From: Coprinopsis marcescibilis
Lineage: Eukaryota; Basidiomycota; Agaricomycetes; Agaricales; Psathyrellaceae
Assembly: GCA_004369085.1 (NCBI GenBank)
Contig: ML210199.1
Coordinates: 1-64,000 of the forward strand
Direction of reading: 5' to 3'
DNA: 64,000 bases
In this document: positions 11,975 to 22,281 of the stretch, piece by piece
How the letters are laid out: each line of letters starts with the position of its first letter
How positions within the stretch are numbered: the stretch's first letter is position 1
Position numbers and translations under genes: made by a program
Notes under the pieces: generated by a model
Database searches by the model: none
What the model was told of the DNA's origin: nothing
Seen by the model: the letters and a program-made list of their open reading frames with translations, nothing else

Positions 11975-14848
11975 ATGGCATCCTCCCACCTCAATCTTCT
12001 TGTGGCGCACCCTTCCTTGCGACCTTTTCGAACAACAGCAAGGCCACGATCAGCATCCATGTACGACACTTCTTCTCACCAGAGGCCTTTCAACGGCTCG
12101 CTCCCACACTCTACCCAGCCATCGAGTATACCACACGATCTAGGAACAGCATCATCAGCCTTCGACTCTTATCTTCGCGCGACGGGATCTGATCATTCTT
12201 CCTCCAATGATCACAAGTCTAAATATTCTAAATCCTCGAAACCAGACGCCGCAGTTCCTCCTCCCTCTTTCCTTCCTCCCCAATATCGCTCACAAAGTCA
12301 AATCTCCCTTCGTCAAATTCAGCCTAACCCCGAGGTCGAGCGTATCCTCGCAAAGCCATCTCTTCTACGTACCACACCCACCCCACGCGCAAATTCTCGT
12401 ATGAACAGCTCTTCATCTGGTCCCGATTCCATCACAGCACAGGTGCTCGCCGAATCTCATTCCAGTGACTCTTCCTTCTCCACCCGTGACACGTCGCAGA
12501 ACCGCAATATCAAAGGTCGAACCACGTTTTACCAAACATTTGCGACGCCTTCCGAACCTTCGCCAGGTCCAAAACCAGGAGAGTCTCGCCGAGGAGTTAC
12601 CCCGAAGGTTTTCCAGGAGCGAATCAACATGCGGAGATTGGAGGGAGGGGATGTTCCCCAGTCGGTTGCTGCGAAGACTCTCCCAAGACTCTCGGCTGTG
12701 GGGTATGCTTCTGACACCTCGGATGCTCCCTCCTCCTGCAAGTTGTCTATCCCCCATTTCTACAACAACCCCAAGGCCGATAGCAGCTCAGAGGAAGAAG
12801 CAAAGTCAGAATCTGGCCGAACTATCGAATCAGTGAAGTCTGGCGATACTATGGCTTTCGCAATCAGGTCTCTTGGTCCCACATCCACACCAACCATCGA
12901 ACAACTCCCGCCCTCTCTTTCAAGGCGATCCGTTCCTCAACCTCCTAGACCCTCTGCGAAAGAGATCGCGATTCAAATTGCTATCAACCCTCCTCCCACC
13001 GCGAAGACAGTTGCTCCTGCTGAGCCTGCTGTTATTTCCAACCGCCGCGTGCCCAAGTATAAGGAAGACTCCCTTGTTCCAAACCGACGGGCGGTTCAGG
13101 AGGATATATCCCCTGCTAATCGACGATCGGTGCATGAAACTCCTACTGCGAGCACTCCCCCATCTTCGAAGGCTCCCTTGGATCAATCACGCCCTAGGCG
13201 AGATTCGATAGATGCCATCGACCAATCACGCACAGCCCGGGGTTCTCAAGAGGTTCTAGACAGATCTCGGGCTAGTCGAACCTCGAGAGAGCTTGTCGAT
13301 ACATCTAATATCAAACGAAGCTCTAAGGATTCCAGCGATCCGAAGCGTAGTCGGCGAGCTTCGAAGGATGGGATACCTGTGGTTTCAACTCGACGGGCAT
13401 CGCGCGAAATTTCCAGCAAACGCTCCTCTCAAGAAACTCCCCGCCCGGCTTCCAAGCGTGTGTCGGCCATATCCAACGGTTCATCCGAATCTACCCCCCG
13501 AGTCTCATCCCGCCGCATATCCCGTAATGTCGACGGCAACAACCCAGCCAAACTTTCTGGTTCCGTCATTATCAAGCCCTCCCGACGCACCTCCTCCGGG
13601 TCTTCCCCTTCCTCGCCTCAAAACGATCGTCGGATGTCCGTTGTTCAGGAGGAAACTAAGCGGAAGAAGCGCGGTTCCATCGTCCTGGTCAATGGGTCGG
13701 AAGGTTCGAGCCCCTCTGGTACCAGGACCTCCTTCGAGACGGCGATGTCCACAGTCGAAGAGCTCCCGGTTGCATGGGAGGTCAAGAAAACCAAACACTC
13801 TACCAAGAAACGCCACCAGATACCCTCGCCCATCTTCATTGGCGAGCCCTCCCCCACCCGAAGGCGGATGCTCAGACAACACTCCCGCGCTTCTTCCCTC
13901 AGCTCTCCTCTTTCCCCGGCGTTATCCACGATCTCTGCATTTTCCACTGTATCGACCATCGCTCCTATCGTTGGCCCGAGACCTCCGTCGGAGAAGGAGC
14001 TACGCCGCCGAAGGTTCCTCAAACTCACAAAGACACTCGGTGAGGACATTCCCCCCGAGCTTCTCGTCACCAATTGCGGTGGACATCAAGTTAGGGACTC
14101 TTTGGTGTTGAGTGGAGGGGAAAAGGCGCAGAGGAGGAACAGTCTTCCCATCATCGACCCTCTCATGGAAGCGCTGTTGTTAGCGAATCAGGACGACATT
14201 ATGAACAACCCCGACTTGCGGTACAGGGTGACTGGAATCCCACCTACCCGTCCAACCACGAACGCTGTTTCAAGTGCTGTTGCAGCCGGTCCCAATGTTC
14301 TTAAGAAGCAAAACAGCCTTAGAAAGAACGCGAAGGTCAACGGAGGTGGAGATCTTCGAAATTCCATGGCTGAGGATAGCTTCACTGGTCATGGAGGTGT
14401 TGTTAACACACCAATCACTTTCGCTCCCGAGCCACCTTCTCCAGTCAAACTCCGCGTCGAAACCGTCATATCCGACCCTGTCCCGTATTTCGAAAATCAT
14501 CCTTTCAGGCTCGTTGTGGAGGATGCCGACGCTGTTTCCAATCCTTATGTGGCCGCGTTTTCCGAGGTTCCACGCCGGAATCGCGTTTCTCGCGAGGAGA
14601 TTCCGTGGATGCGAGCATCCATGTCTTTGCCTCTCGGAGTTGAGACTCCTTTCATCGACTATGCGTTTACGATGGTTGCCGGCGGCAACATTAGTGGCGC
14701 TCCTTCGCCGCAATCTCAGCATCTCGCCGTCCCCGTCGATATCTCTGATCCTTCTGGAGTCTATAGGCGAGAGAAGAGACAGGGTTGGAGCGGTGAATGG
14801 AACCAGCCACACATTCAAGATGTCATCGAGAAGTTGAGGAACCTCTGA
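11975..14848 (+). CDS. Large disordered Ser/Arg-rich protein, 957 aa
   Basis: Single open exon. Most of the chain is low complexity and predicted disordered: Ser, Pro, Arg and Lys dominate, with many RRxS/SRRxS sites that could be substrates of basophilic kinases (roughly residues 360-560). Two more ordered blocks stand out. One is RRRRFLKLTKTLGEDIP near residue 670. The other is the C-terminus, with KRQGWSGEWN followed by a short amphipathic tail ending in VIEKLRNL. These blocks look like conserved linear motifs of an uncharacterised basidiomycete family (from memory, not checked). The start at 11975 has context GATCATGG; a second in-frame Met at 12059 is a real alternative. No signal peptide or membrane helix. 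Probably a cytoplasmic or nuclear scaffold, which is inference. Confidence 0.8.
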   Translation: MASSHLNLLVAHPSLRPFRTTARPRSASMYDTSSHQRPFNGSLPHSTQPSSIPHDLGTASSAFDSYLRATGSDHSSSNDHKSKYSKSSKPDAAVPPPSFLPPQYRSQSQISLRQIQPNPEVERILAKPSLLRTTPTPRANSRMNSSSSGPDSITAQVLAESHSSDSSFSTRDTSQNRNIKGRTTFYQTFATPSEPSPGPKPGESRRGVTPKVFQERINMRRLEGGDVPQSVAAKTLPRLSAVGYASDTSDAPSSCKLSIPHFYNNPKADSSSEEEAKSESGRTIESVKSGDTMAFAIRSLGPTSTPTIEQLPPSLSRRSVPQPPRPSAKEIAIQIAINPPPTAKTVAPAEPAVISNRRVPKYKEDSLVPNRRAVQEDISPANRRSVHETPTASTPPSSKAPLDQSRPRRDSIDAIDQSRTARGSQEVLDRSRASRTSRELVDTSNIKRSSKDSSDPKRSRRASKDGIPVVSTRRASREISSKRSSQETPRPASKRVSAISNGSSESTPRVSSRRISRNVDGNNPAKLSGSVIIKPSRRTSSGSSPSSPQNDRRMSVVQEETKRKKRGSIVLVNGSEGSSPSGTRTSFETAMSTVEELPVAWEVKKTKHSTKKRHQIPSPIFIGEPSPTRRRMLRQHSRASSLSSPLSPALSTISAFSTVSTIAPIVGPRPPSEKELRRRRFLKLTKTLGEDIPPELLVTNCGGHQVRDSLVLSGGEKAQRRNSLPIIDPLMEALLLANQDDIMNNPDLRYRVTGIPPTRPTTNAVSSAVAAGPNVLKKQNSLRKNAKVNGGGDLRNSMAEDSFTGHGGVVNTPITFAPEPPSPVKLRVETVISDPVPYFENHPFRLVVEDADAVSNPYVAAFSEVPRRNRVSREEIPWMRASMSLPLGVETPFIDYAFTMVAGGNISGAPSPQSQHLAVPVDISDPSGVYRREKRQGWSGEWNQPHIQDVIEKLRNL

Positions 14849-15627
14849 TCTTCCGTCCCTGGCATCGCACAGCATAGTGAGTCCGCAATTTCTCCATTAT
14901 GTCTAAACCATTTGCTGACGATACGCTACCTAGTTATACTTTCTTTGTTCACTTCGTTTGGTTCCCCTATTTGCGCCAACTAAGGGTCGCATGCCACATT
15001 CCCTAACATAGCCGCCAGTCTTTCGAACTTTCGCTCCTTTAATCCTTGTACCGTCTTCCAGGCTGTCATTGTATCCGAATGTAGTATCAAATCACAAAAC
15101 CCGAATTCCCTCGTCTGATGCACTCATTGAGCGACAGAGTATTTTTAACTTGCCGATCAGCGGATTTCGTCGAAGACTGTTCGGGTGCGCGTTGACCTCC
15201 GAAACCTTCTGACCACTCGTGGCAGGAAATGTGCAATGCACAACTCATCCGCTCCTGTAAGCGAATTGGAGCCAATTCAAACCCTTGACACTCGGTTCCG
15301 TCCCGTGATATATGAGCGCCTATAAGGCTTGCGTGTTCGACTGTCAAGCAAAGCGAGTTGCAAGCGACAGCTCTTACCCATTTAAGGTATGTACAATAGC
15401 CGATTAGACTTGCGATAGACATGTGCATGGTGTGTGTTCATTCCCTTTGAATGACAGAATGGTTCGTTGGCGTTGCTCATTTAATAAGAGGTCGACGCGT
15501 GTTATCCCAGATTCGAATCCTCTGCGTCGTTCGCCCGTATATCATCTTTCGTTTCCCTCATGCCTTTCCCCATTATTATCCCTTTTGCGCTGCTCCAGTT
15601 CCTCTCTTGAAGCTTACAGACGACATT
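14849..15627. other. Intergenic region without a recognisable gene
   Basis: Holds the 3' flank of the 957-aa gene and the promoter of the DUF4436-like gene. An open frame continues upstream of the chosen start at 15628 as far as 15451, in frame, but its sequence does not look like protein. Nothing else seen. Confidence 0.5.
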
Positions 15628-17309
15628 ATGACCCGAAACGCCATCGTTGAACATCGCACAGGATCCACATACCACGAAACGGTGGAGGATCCAGCACAAG
15701 TTCCAGTGGCAGAACTGCAACGAGTGCACCGAAGCCGCATACGGTGGTGGATCTGTGCCTGCCTGACTTTTGTTATCGCCTCTCCAATCACATCCACTCT
15801 AATTGGCTTTAATCTTCGTGCTCGAGATCTATCATACGTCAACGAGGATTTCGAACATGTGGGACGGACTGTGAGTTGTGCACTGAATTATGTGTACCTA
15901 GCGAGCGCGGACTGACATCCACACTTCGATAGATCGTGTTCGAGGCGGTCCTAATTTCTGCAGACCCTAAGGTTGGGACGGTCACGTTAGATTGGACCAT
16001 TATCGGCGAGGCCAATTCTTCCTGCTCACGCAACGACTTGACGACCTGCTCTGACGTGAACATATTCTTCGACAAGTAAGCAACCCCCTTGTCTGTAAAA
16101 TCCAGGCGCTGAGCTTTATCAGCAACCTTCTCCGTGGCGAAGGGACCTACTTCAAGTCCAAGGACGACGAGATACTCTCCAGCGATAGGCCAATTCGACC
16201 AGTCTTCAGATACAATGCGACGGCTTTCGCCTTCACCGACATACTCTCCAATACCCCCACGTTCAGAACTCAGATGGCCATCTTCTCCCCAGAGAACCAC
16301 TTCTCTAGCTTACTGTATTACCCTTTCGACGTGTGCGTACCTCAGGAGACACTCGTCGAACTACCACTGATGCAACATAGATATACTGCTGAGATATTGT
16401 TTTTTGCTCAGGAATCTGCGACAGATAAAACCGTTGGCGTTAGGCTGGGTCGTACCCGAGGCATCGCAGTGTAAGTTCGACAATGGTCGAATACTGAAGG
16501 CTTATAGAATTCGTCTATAGGGGATTTGAGACAGAAGTCTCGCCAAGGGACGATGTATACGTTCCTCCAGGCGCCATCGACATCACTGTAACTCTCAGAC
16601 GCGATAATCTTGTCAAGGCATACAGTATCACAACCACAGTGGCCATTTGTGAGCGAAGCATTCTGTGTGACGAGCAATGAGCTCTAACCAACGTGCTAGG
16701 GATGATTACGATCATTCTCCTTCTCGTCATGATTACCACCGTGTTCTTTGGCTTCAAGCAACGCGGAGAAGTCTTACTTATTCCAGTGGCGACATTGTTC
16801 GCCTTTACGCAGTTACGGCAAAGCATGCCGGGTGCACCAGAGGGCTTCGGTAAGATTGAGGTAATGAGGCATTGCATTTACTGATATGTTATGTTCTAGG
16901 CGATATAATGGGTACGTTGCCTTTGGCTTCACAAAGGTAGAGCCAATTATGGTGATCTTATATCAATGATACACAGATTTCGTCGGGCTTCTTCCTTGTT
17001 TAGCGCTTTTATCACTCTCGGTGAGTCCGGTGTTTGGGACGTCCAATCCGAATGTATTGCTTACCTGAAGCTGTACTGCCCTCAGGCTGCGTTTACCCTT
17101 GGGGCATTCATATTAACAGATCCAACGGAGACCGCATACCAGCTCCGCTGGGATATGATATGTAAGCTTACGTTCTGAACTACTCGTATGGTTTTTGCTT
17201 ATGTTTTTTAGACGAAGCATTCCCAATGCTGAAGCCCAGAGGCACCATAGAAGCCACAAGGGGGAGAACGACAATGGATCAAGAACTCCAAACCCAAGCA
17301 CGCTCTTAG
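15628..17309 (+). CDS. DUF4436-like multi-pass membrane protein
   Basis: Ten exons (15628-15870, 15933-16075, 16123-16332, 16381-16470, 16521-16648, 16700-16849, 16900-16911, 16977-17020, 17086-17161, 17212-17309) give 397 residues. One N-terminal helix (WWICACLTFVIASPITSTLI) is followed by a large lumenal or extracellular domain with YYPFDV and VPPGAIDITVTLRR, then a cluster of helices (WMITIILLLVMITTVFFGF, then LLIPVATLFAF). TQLRQSMPGAPEGFG, just after the last of these, is the segment that recalls DUF4436 proteins of actinobacteria and fungi. The seventh exon is only 12 nt and is required to keep the frame. Function of the family is unknown. The next gene is also a membrane protein on the same strand, but no link between them is implied. 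Confidence 0.7.
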
Positions 17310-17892
17310 GCTTTAGCGTTTGCCACCAGCTATTGATGATACTACATCATGATTCATGATAGTGTACTATATGCAATGTAGTTGCAATCCCACCGGAGCC
17401 GAGTTACGCATACTCCCATTGAGCATTCCCAATCAACCGACCAAGTTCCAAGCTCCAACCATACTGAATGTAGTCATATTTCAACAAAACAGAGAGAGTT
17501 ATTTGTGCCCGTGTGTGTTTGTACTCGTTTCCGCGTTCCTGAAGTTTCAACTTTCTTGTAACATGGGGTCGGGGAGGGACAGGGGCACCCCGTTGCCTCT
17601 TCCAAAAGAATCAGAATTTCTTCCCATGACGAGTTTCTGGGCGCCCACGGGGATCAAGCCTGGGTGGGATTCGGGAAGTAAAAATAGTGCACATATAAAT
17701 AACGTATTGTGTCGCAAGGGAACTTGAAGGAAATACTCTCTCCGTAGGCTCCAACGTTTCCGGGCCTGTCAGCAGGCAGTATGTGATGGCCCAAGACATA
17801 CATAATAGGTTGACGTTGTCGTGCACTTCGCAGAATCTCTTTCTTCTTCTTACAGCGGGGCCATAGGCTGGTCGGTACAGAGACTTCGCCAG
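17310..17892. other. Intergenic region between two same-strand membrane protein genes
   Basis: About 580 bp. I see no repeat or additional frame with support. It presumably holds the terminator of the DUF4436-like gene and the promoter of the next gene. Confidence 0.5.
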
Positions 17893-19260
17893 ATGACAAC
17901 AATGGATCAACACACAGAGTCAGGATATGTAACCATTACGACCACAGGTCAGTACGCGGATGCCGAGAAAGATTTGGAGGAGCAGGTTTTTAAATTTATT
18001 TCTGTCTGGCTTGGAGTAAGGATTTATGACATTCAATCTACGCAACCAAGACTGACCTTTGACTAGGCAACTGCCTACGGAAAGTCAGATCTAGCGTTCT
18101 GCGACCGCAATTTTAACGCGTTTACACCAGGTATCTACGCAGTGTTACTTGTCATAACTATGCCGGTCATGGTACAGCGAGCTCGAAGGACTTCTTGGGT
18201 GCGTGGACATTGAATCTTCACCGTTTTCTCTGGATATCGAAGCTTGATCTTTGATTCTCCAGATCTTTGTCTACGCTACCGCTCATCTTTTCGTAGCAAT
18301 CACCCTATACACAAGTACGCATGCCACATATAATACTGCAAAAATCGAGTATCTATATCTTCCTCCAGTTATGGCTCTCTACAGCTCCACGAAAGCATTC
18401 GGGATGCATCTCGCGGGCTCAAGCCCGCCAATAGAGCACTACAAGGCGTATTCGAGATGGGATAACGTAGCGCAGTCACTCTTGACGGACTGGGCGGTCT
18501 GTAGCGCGGACGTGGTGATTGTGAGTAATCCCCGATTGGAAACTTACCCGTCCAACTGACTTTTCTAGATATATCGTTGCTATCTGATTTGGGAGCGGCG
18601 ACTGCTTGTCATTGCTGTTCCAGCTTTACTCTTGCTGCTAAACCTCAGTAAGCCACACTTATGCTGTCCGCTTACATGCAGGTGACAAACTTTGGCTACC
18701 TTCTCAGCTGTTGCGGTGGTGCAGAACACATTCTGGATCGACAGTGAATTGATCCCCTACGACCAAGCTATGCCCTTTTTTAACATGCTTTTCCCTGTCA
18801 ACCTGTCGCAGAATTGTCTGACCACCGGTCTTATCTCATATCAAATCTGGCGGCAGCATCGTCAATCTCGGGCAGCTGGCGTTCTAAGCGATGGAATTAG
18901 TCTCTTCACAGTTATGAGGATTGTCATAGAGAGTGCATCCATCTACACGGCACAGTTTCTCCTCATGATGATACTTTGGTACACGGGAAACCGTTCCCAT
19001 GTGTTATTCCATGGAACTCTGTTACCAAGCATAGGTAAGTGACTTTTAGTAATATACGGTTCAACTAGGATTGTGCTGAGACTTCTACAGGGATTGTTTT
19101 CTTGCTCGTAGCATTACGGACATATGTGGCGCAACCTCGCGAAATGAACTCGGAGCTGATTAACATGACTCCTTGGCCGGGGATGGGGACGGACATAGAG
19201 GAGCTGACACCACAAAGCCCTTCAACTGCAGCGCGAACAATGATGCAGCGAGATAAGTAG
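17893..19260 (+). CDS. Agaricomycete multi-pass (about seven-helix) membrane protein
   Basis: Six exons (17893-18015, 18067-18198, 18263-18520, 18569-18647, 18708-19034, 19091-19260) give 362 residues. Hydrophobic segments follow one another: AVLLVITMPVMV, IFVYATAHLFVAITLY, the DWAVCSADVVIIYRCYLIW region, LLVIAVPALLLLLNL, a helix before SLFTVMRIVIESASIYTAQF, and IVFLLVAL. Short loops end in basic residues. The pattern YRCYLIWERR and LTTGLISYQIWRQHRQS is characteristic of a large, uncharacterised lineage-expanded family in mushrooms. The cytoplasmic C-tail is short and acidic/Ser-rich. The topology resembles receptors, but no ligand or signalling partner can be read from the sequence. The start Met is followed closely by another in-frame Met. 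Confidence 0.75.
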
Positions 19261-20023
19261 GAAGGGATCCAAGGGTACGTCGTCGCACCTCCCGCGAAGG
19301 TCATCAAAAAGCATTGCTTACGGTTGAAAGGGATCCTATTCTACGCGCATAGCATCAGCCTCTCAGCTTATGCTCCAAACGCACCTGCTATCCATGGACC
19401 TTTCCTCCCCCAAATCTGAATTGTATAACAGGCAGCTCGAAGGTGTCCTAGTCTCCCATCCGACTCCACTACCAAAGCCTACACTATTTACTTGCTATAG
19501 CTTACCATACTTACCACTGTAAATGTTGCGCCATCAGCAGTCAGTAGGGACTCGATCTCCCGGACAAAATGGTAGACACGATGGGGGCACCGCGGATTGA
19601 ACGCGGGACCTTTAGAATACGTATTAACATGTTGCGGCTGAAGATGTTCTTGGACTTACATTATTCCATATTTACGATTGTCGTGGCTGTAGAATTAATT
19701 GGTATCTGATCTCACACGGTTCAACCCATTTCCACATTTTAACCCTAGATACCCCCGACTGTGCAGATTGCTAAAGCTAATAATGAATCTAATTCGAACT
19801 TGGGTCTACTTGCAAGCGCTTTACGCTCCGTGAGCAGTCCGTTACTTTCGGAGATCAATGATCTAGTTGACGGTGAGCTTGGCATCTCTGGCGGCGTTGC
19901 CATGTTCAATGTTTCCTTGCAACACAACATCGACTCGATACCTGGAGCCATAATACAGCATCTTCCTCACTCCCCCCCTCTGTTGTATCTCTCTTCCAGA
20001 CCACATACGCTCAATTTGACAGC
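19261..20023. other. Intergenic region with tRNA-like 3' half (minus strand, about 19585-19615)
   Basis: On the minus strand a perfect five-pair T-stem CCGCG/CGCGG closes the loop TTCAATC and is followed by a run that looks like a 3' acceptor strand (TGCCCCC). No matching 5' acceptor strand, D-arm or anticodon arm is found upstream. A second B-box-like stretch (AGATCGAGTCCC) lies at about 19545-19560. This fits a decayed tRNA or the promoter part of a tRNA-derived SINE. It is not a functional tRNA gene. Confidence 0.3.
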
Positions 20024-21475
20024 TTGATGTCAAAACTAGCATCAATCAACAACTTACCGCCCGAGTTGCTGTATCGCGTCTTCGAATTACTTCAACATAC
20101 CCATGATTGGGACCTGGACGACCCAACCCATCGATTCCCTTATGTACTCGCAAACGTGTGTCAGTATTGGGACCAAGTAGCTGGCATGGGACCGGCAAAT
20201 TGGTGGAGGATACTTACCGTGTCATTGGAGGATGCGGCTGCTGTAGAAAAGATGCGATCGTACGTATCCCGCGTCCGCAGAGACGTTTCTGCGTTGGACG
20301 CTGGGCTCGAGATCGATATTGGGAGGGGTCAGATGGATAAGGATGAGATTCTCATATCGTGCCGGGGAATAGCAAATCTCGTAATAGAGGGGGCGGTTAG
20401 TGCGATACGAGGGTACCAGCAACATCTGACTTGGGTCAAGATCCGACCAAACTCGAGCGAAGCTTTACACCACTTCTCTCTCAACTGCCTCATTCCTGAG
20501 ACTGGAATCTTCCCAAACCTGGTCGAAATCAATGTCTCCTGCGAGGCTGTTGGTTCAATGCCAGTGAATGTCCCACTTCCTCGTTCCGACCTGCTCCCGC
20601 CGATGAGCTTTCCCAAACTCAAATGCGTTGACCTTGGGGGGCCAGCCTTCGTTCAAGCCTGTCGTGCCCCAGTTTGGACGGACGCACTACGTCAGGCTCC
20701 ACGCCTTAACGTATTTTTGGCGGGGAGGGTTCGTGAAGAACACGGTGGTAAAGATCAACCACTAACGGCGAGGGAGCTTACCAGCTCGCTGCTTCATATC
20801 CTATCCGAAAGGCCATTCTCTAGCCTGTATCTTTATGACATCGATCTCCCTCCACCAGGTCCAGCCGATTTGCCCATTAACGAGCACACAAGTTCAGGTT
20901 GTCCCCACGACATCGAGTTTAACATGGTATGTCCATCACTTGTAAATGTCCTCTTACCTGCCCTACGTGCCAGGGGAGCAGCAGTACACACCATACGGTT
21001 TGATTCGTGTTCGTTGGACGAGTCCCCCAACTCTGAGAGCACCGAAGTATCGTCACCTCTACTCCCATTCCCCAGATGCCACCACATTTACGCTGCTCGA
21101 TCCACCCCCGGAACGTTGAGTGCCATCATCCGTGCGGCTCATCCTATCATTTCGACACTCGAAGTCTATGGAGACTCCACCACTTGTAACGACGACGTAC
21201 TTTCCCTCCTTTCCCAGCCCCAACGCGGCGGCGAGCCATATATGAAGAAAGTGAACTGCATTCGCCTCAAATTCTTGCCCAACAGCAAATGTCCAATCTC
21301 TTTCAAGGCCATACAAGCACTTGTTGTCTACCGCCTTTCACTTTTTGGCGCGAAACATGGGGGCCAGTCCTTGGGATCTCCGTTCAGGCTCCTAATCATG
21401 GACGAGCATTTGGACTATTCGTTGGAGCAGAGACAGTGGTTGGATGCAAATGTGGCTGGCTGGAATGACCTCTAG
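20024..21475 (+). CDS. F-box protein, intronless, 483 aa
   Basis: Substrate-recognition subunit of an SCF ubiquitin ligase by family analogy. An F-box-like motif starts at about residue 10 (NNLPPELLYRVFELLQHTHD) and continues through VLANVCQYWDQVAGMGPANWW, the usual Agaricomycete pattern in which a conserved Trp closes the box. The rest (residues 70-483) has LRR-like Leu spacing without a clear repeat. It lacks introns, unlike nearly every other gene here, which is common for this expanded family. A second Met at residue 2 makes the exact start ambiguous by one codon. The target is unknown. Confidence 0.8.
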   Translation: MMSKLASINNLPPELLYRVFELLQHTHDWDLDDPTHRFPYVLANVCQYWDQVAGMGPANWWRILTVSLEDAAAVEKMRSYVSRVRRDVSALDAGLEIDIGRGQMDKDEILISCRGIANLVIEGAVSAIRGYQQHLTWVKIRPNSSEALHHFSLNCLIPETGIFPNLVEINVSCEAVGSMPVNVPLPRSDLLPPMSFPKLKCVDLGGPAFVQACRAPVWTDALRQAPRLNVFLAGRVREEHGGKDQPLTARELTSSLLHILSERPFSSLYLYDIDLPPPGPADLPINEHTSSGCPHDIEFNMVCPSLVNVLLPALRARGAAVHTIRFDSCSLDESPNSESTEVSSPLLPFPRCHHIYAARSTPGTLSAIIRAAHPIISTLEVYGDSTTCNDDVLSLLSQPQRGGEPYMKKVNCIRLKFLPNSKCPISFKAIQALVVYRLSLFGAKHGGQSLGSPFRLLIMDEHLDYSLEQRQWLDANVAGWNDL

Positions 21476-22281
21476 TTATATCTTGACTGTTCATGTAGTT
21501 AACTTCTGGAAGTTGCTGCCAGTGTATTTATTGAAGATATGTACGGAAACGATTTTACCCATCAGTATGGACTGGCAGTCAAGTGCATCGAGGCTTGTCT
21601 GAATTCATGGACCCCTGCATTCTATAGCCTTGCTGCGGTTTCCCATCTCAGATTGACTGGGGCTGCGACTTGGAAGCAGCAATTTCGTGATATGCAAGTC
21701 CAAGATCACGCAGTCCGGCCGAAAGTCACGGAAAGGCCCGCTGACAACATTCAAATTACTTCAAACCTCTGCGCAAAGCCTTTTGCCAGAGCGATGCCGC
21801 TGAAAAATGTGATAGGAATCCGAGCGTGGGCATAATGGAAGCTCGTACAGCAGCTTGTACATAAGGCGTGGAACGTAAATCGAGATCAGATGATTGGTTT
21901 CCTGTAGCTACTCGAAATAAATGGCGATGCAAATGCCATTTTGTCACTTGGAAAGCATCATTGATGGTCGACTGTGCCCTTGGGCGCTTGTACTACGCCT
22001 TTAAAATTAGAATACCATCAGTCAATCACACAGCAGTGACCAAACTCCTTCTCTCAGGTCAGAGCGGGGCTGGGATTCGGGAAGTCCTTCGTGAAAGGGA
22101 TGACCTTTTGTTTGGTGTCAAAATTGCTTAAGCAAATATATGCACGTACCATTGCCTTCCTATATAAACCCTGAGGACTTTTCGATATTTCTTCAGTTGA
22201 AACAAGCAATCTCAGACTTCACTTCCATCTATCTTAATTATCAGTACTCTTTACATCCCACTACCAGCTTCAAACTCAAAC
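21476..22281. other. Intergenic region: F-box 3' flank and UPO-2 promoter
   Basis: About 800 bp with no supported gene. The UPO-2 TATA box lies near the right end. Confidence 0.5.
22161..22168 (+). promoter_or_regulatory. TATA box of UPO-2
   Basis: TATATAAA followed by CCCTGAGG lies about 120 bp upstream of the UPO-2 start codon, a position similar to that of the TATA box of UPO-1. Confidence 0.55.

Noticed and set aside
13293..14111. 272-codon plus-strand frame inside the 957-aa gene
   Set aside because: Shadow frame of a Ser/Pro/Arg-rich coding region.
15451..15627. Upstream extension of the DUF4436-like gene
   Set aside because: In frame but without protein-like sequence; the ATG at 15628 gives a sensible cytoplasmic N-terminus before the first helix.
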